Assembly: GCA_029940345.1 (NCBI GenBank)
Contig: JAOZRC010000048.1
Location: 1-15,244 of the forward strand
From: Desulfobacterales bacterium
GTDB lineage: Bacteria > Desulfobacterota > Desulfobacteria > Desulfobacterales > JAUCGF01
Length of the DNA: 15,244 bases
Direction of reading: 5' to 3'
Below are positions 15,217 to 15,244 of this stretch, one piece after another; within the stretch, counting starts at the first letter, position 1; every line of letters begins with the position of its first letter. Below the pieces are notes generated by a model. The model searched no databases, was not told where the DNA came from, and was given only the letters and a program-made list of their open reading frames with translations. The translations under genes and the position numbers were made by a program.

Positions 15217-15241
15217 TTATGTAGCCTTTAGGGCTACATAA
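15217..15241. repeat. Perfect 10-bp inverted repeat at the right window edge
   Basis: TTATGTAGCC (15217-15226) and GGCTACATAA (15232-15241) pair perfectly around a 5-base loop. The ATGTAG/CTACAT ends are the same as the outer ends of the paired-hairpin element at 2265-2342, so this may be a minimal member or one end of a related repeat. As it lies upstream of the minus-strand gene it could also be a terminator for a gene beyond the window. Confidence 0.55.
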
Positions 15242-15244
15242 AGC

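Overview
The window looks like a chromosomal segment of a Gram-negative bacterium, most probably a member of the Desulfobacterota (old Deltaproteobacteria). This is inferred from the gene set: a stand-alone MetH-activation-domain protein with a C-terminal CxxCxxxxC, an SSS-symporter/histidine-kinase fusion, a membrane-bound spermidine-synthase-like fusion, and an Rpn/PD-(D/E)XK protein. No rRNA, tRNA, CRISPR array or intact transposase is visible. Base composition is moderately AT-rich by eye.

Layout. 1-859: C-terminal part of an ABC-2-type permease-like membrane protein whose frame is open to the left window edge. 1059-1958: Rpn-family nuclease/putative transposase with a coiled-coil tail. 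1959-2411: a 453-bp gene-free repeat cluster holding two hairpins, a 142-bp MITE with 26-bp terminal inverted repeats and a perfect 8-bp target duplication, a 78-bp paired-hairpin (REP/BIME-like) element, and a 24-bp motif that recurs 7 kb away. 2412-5440 (minus): a small membrane protein overlapping the start of a 922-aa CbrA-like sensor kinase that has no response regulator beside it. 5680-8331 (plus, divergent): a three-gene unit of exported VWA protein, short PspA/IM30 (ESCRT-III-like) protein and polytopic membrane protein, each with a consensus Shine-Dalgarno. 8353-8476: a long imperfect inverted repeat. 8495-9181: MetH-activation-domain protein. 9182-9423: intergenic region with the second copy of the 24-bp motif and a MITE-end-like sequence. 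9424-12940: a tightly packed run of toxin (RelE/HigB type), antitoxin (XRE), MFS transporter and AAA ATPase fused to a PD-(D/E)XK nuclease, with gaps of -4, +9 and -4 bp, followed by a 45-aa ORF. 13128-15158 (minus): fused membrane/spermidine-synthase-like protein. 15217-15241: a perfect palindrome at the right edge.

How the genes may work together. The kinase operon and the VWA-PspA-membrane operon share a 239-bp divergent intergenic region with a palindrome and a triple 9-bp tandem repeat, so they could be co-regulated or one could sense for the other. The VWA/PspA/membrane trio resembles an envelope-maintenance module: an exported MIDAS protein, a membrane-remodelling coiled-coil protein and a membrane anchor. 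The toxin-antitoxin/MFS/ATPase-nuclease run is accessory in character and is the best candidate for an undescribed combined unit, although the genes may only be neighbours by insertion. The repeats are concentrated at the borders of the accessory genes.
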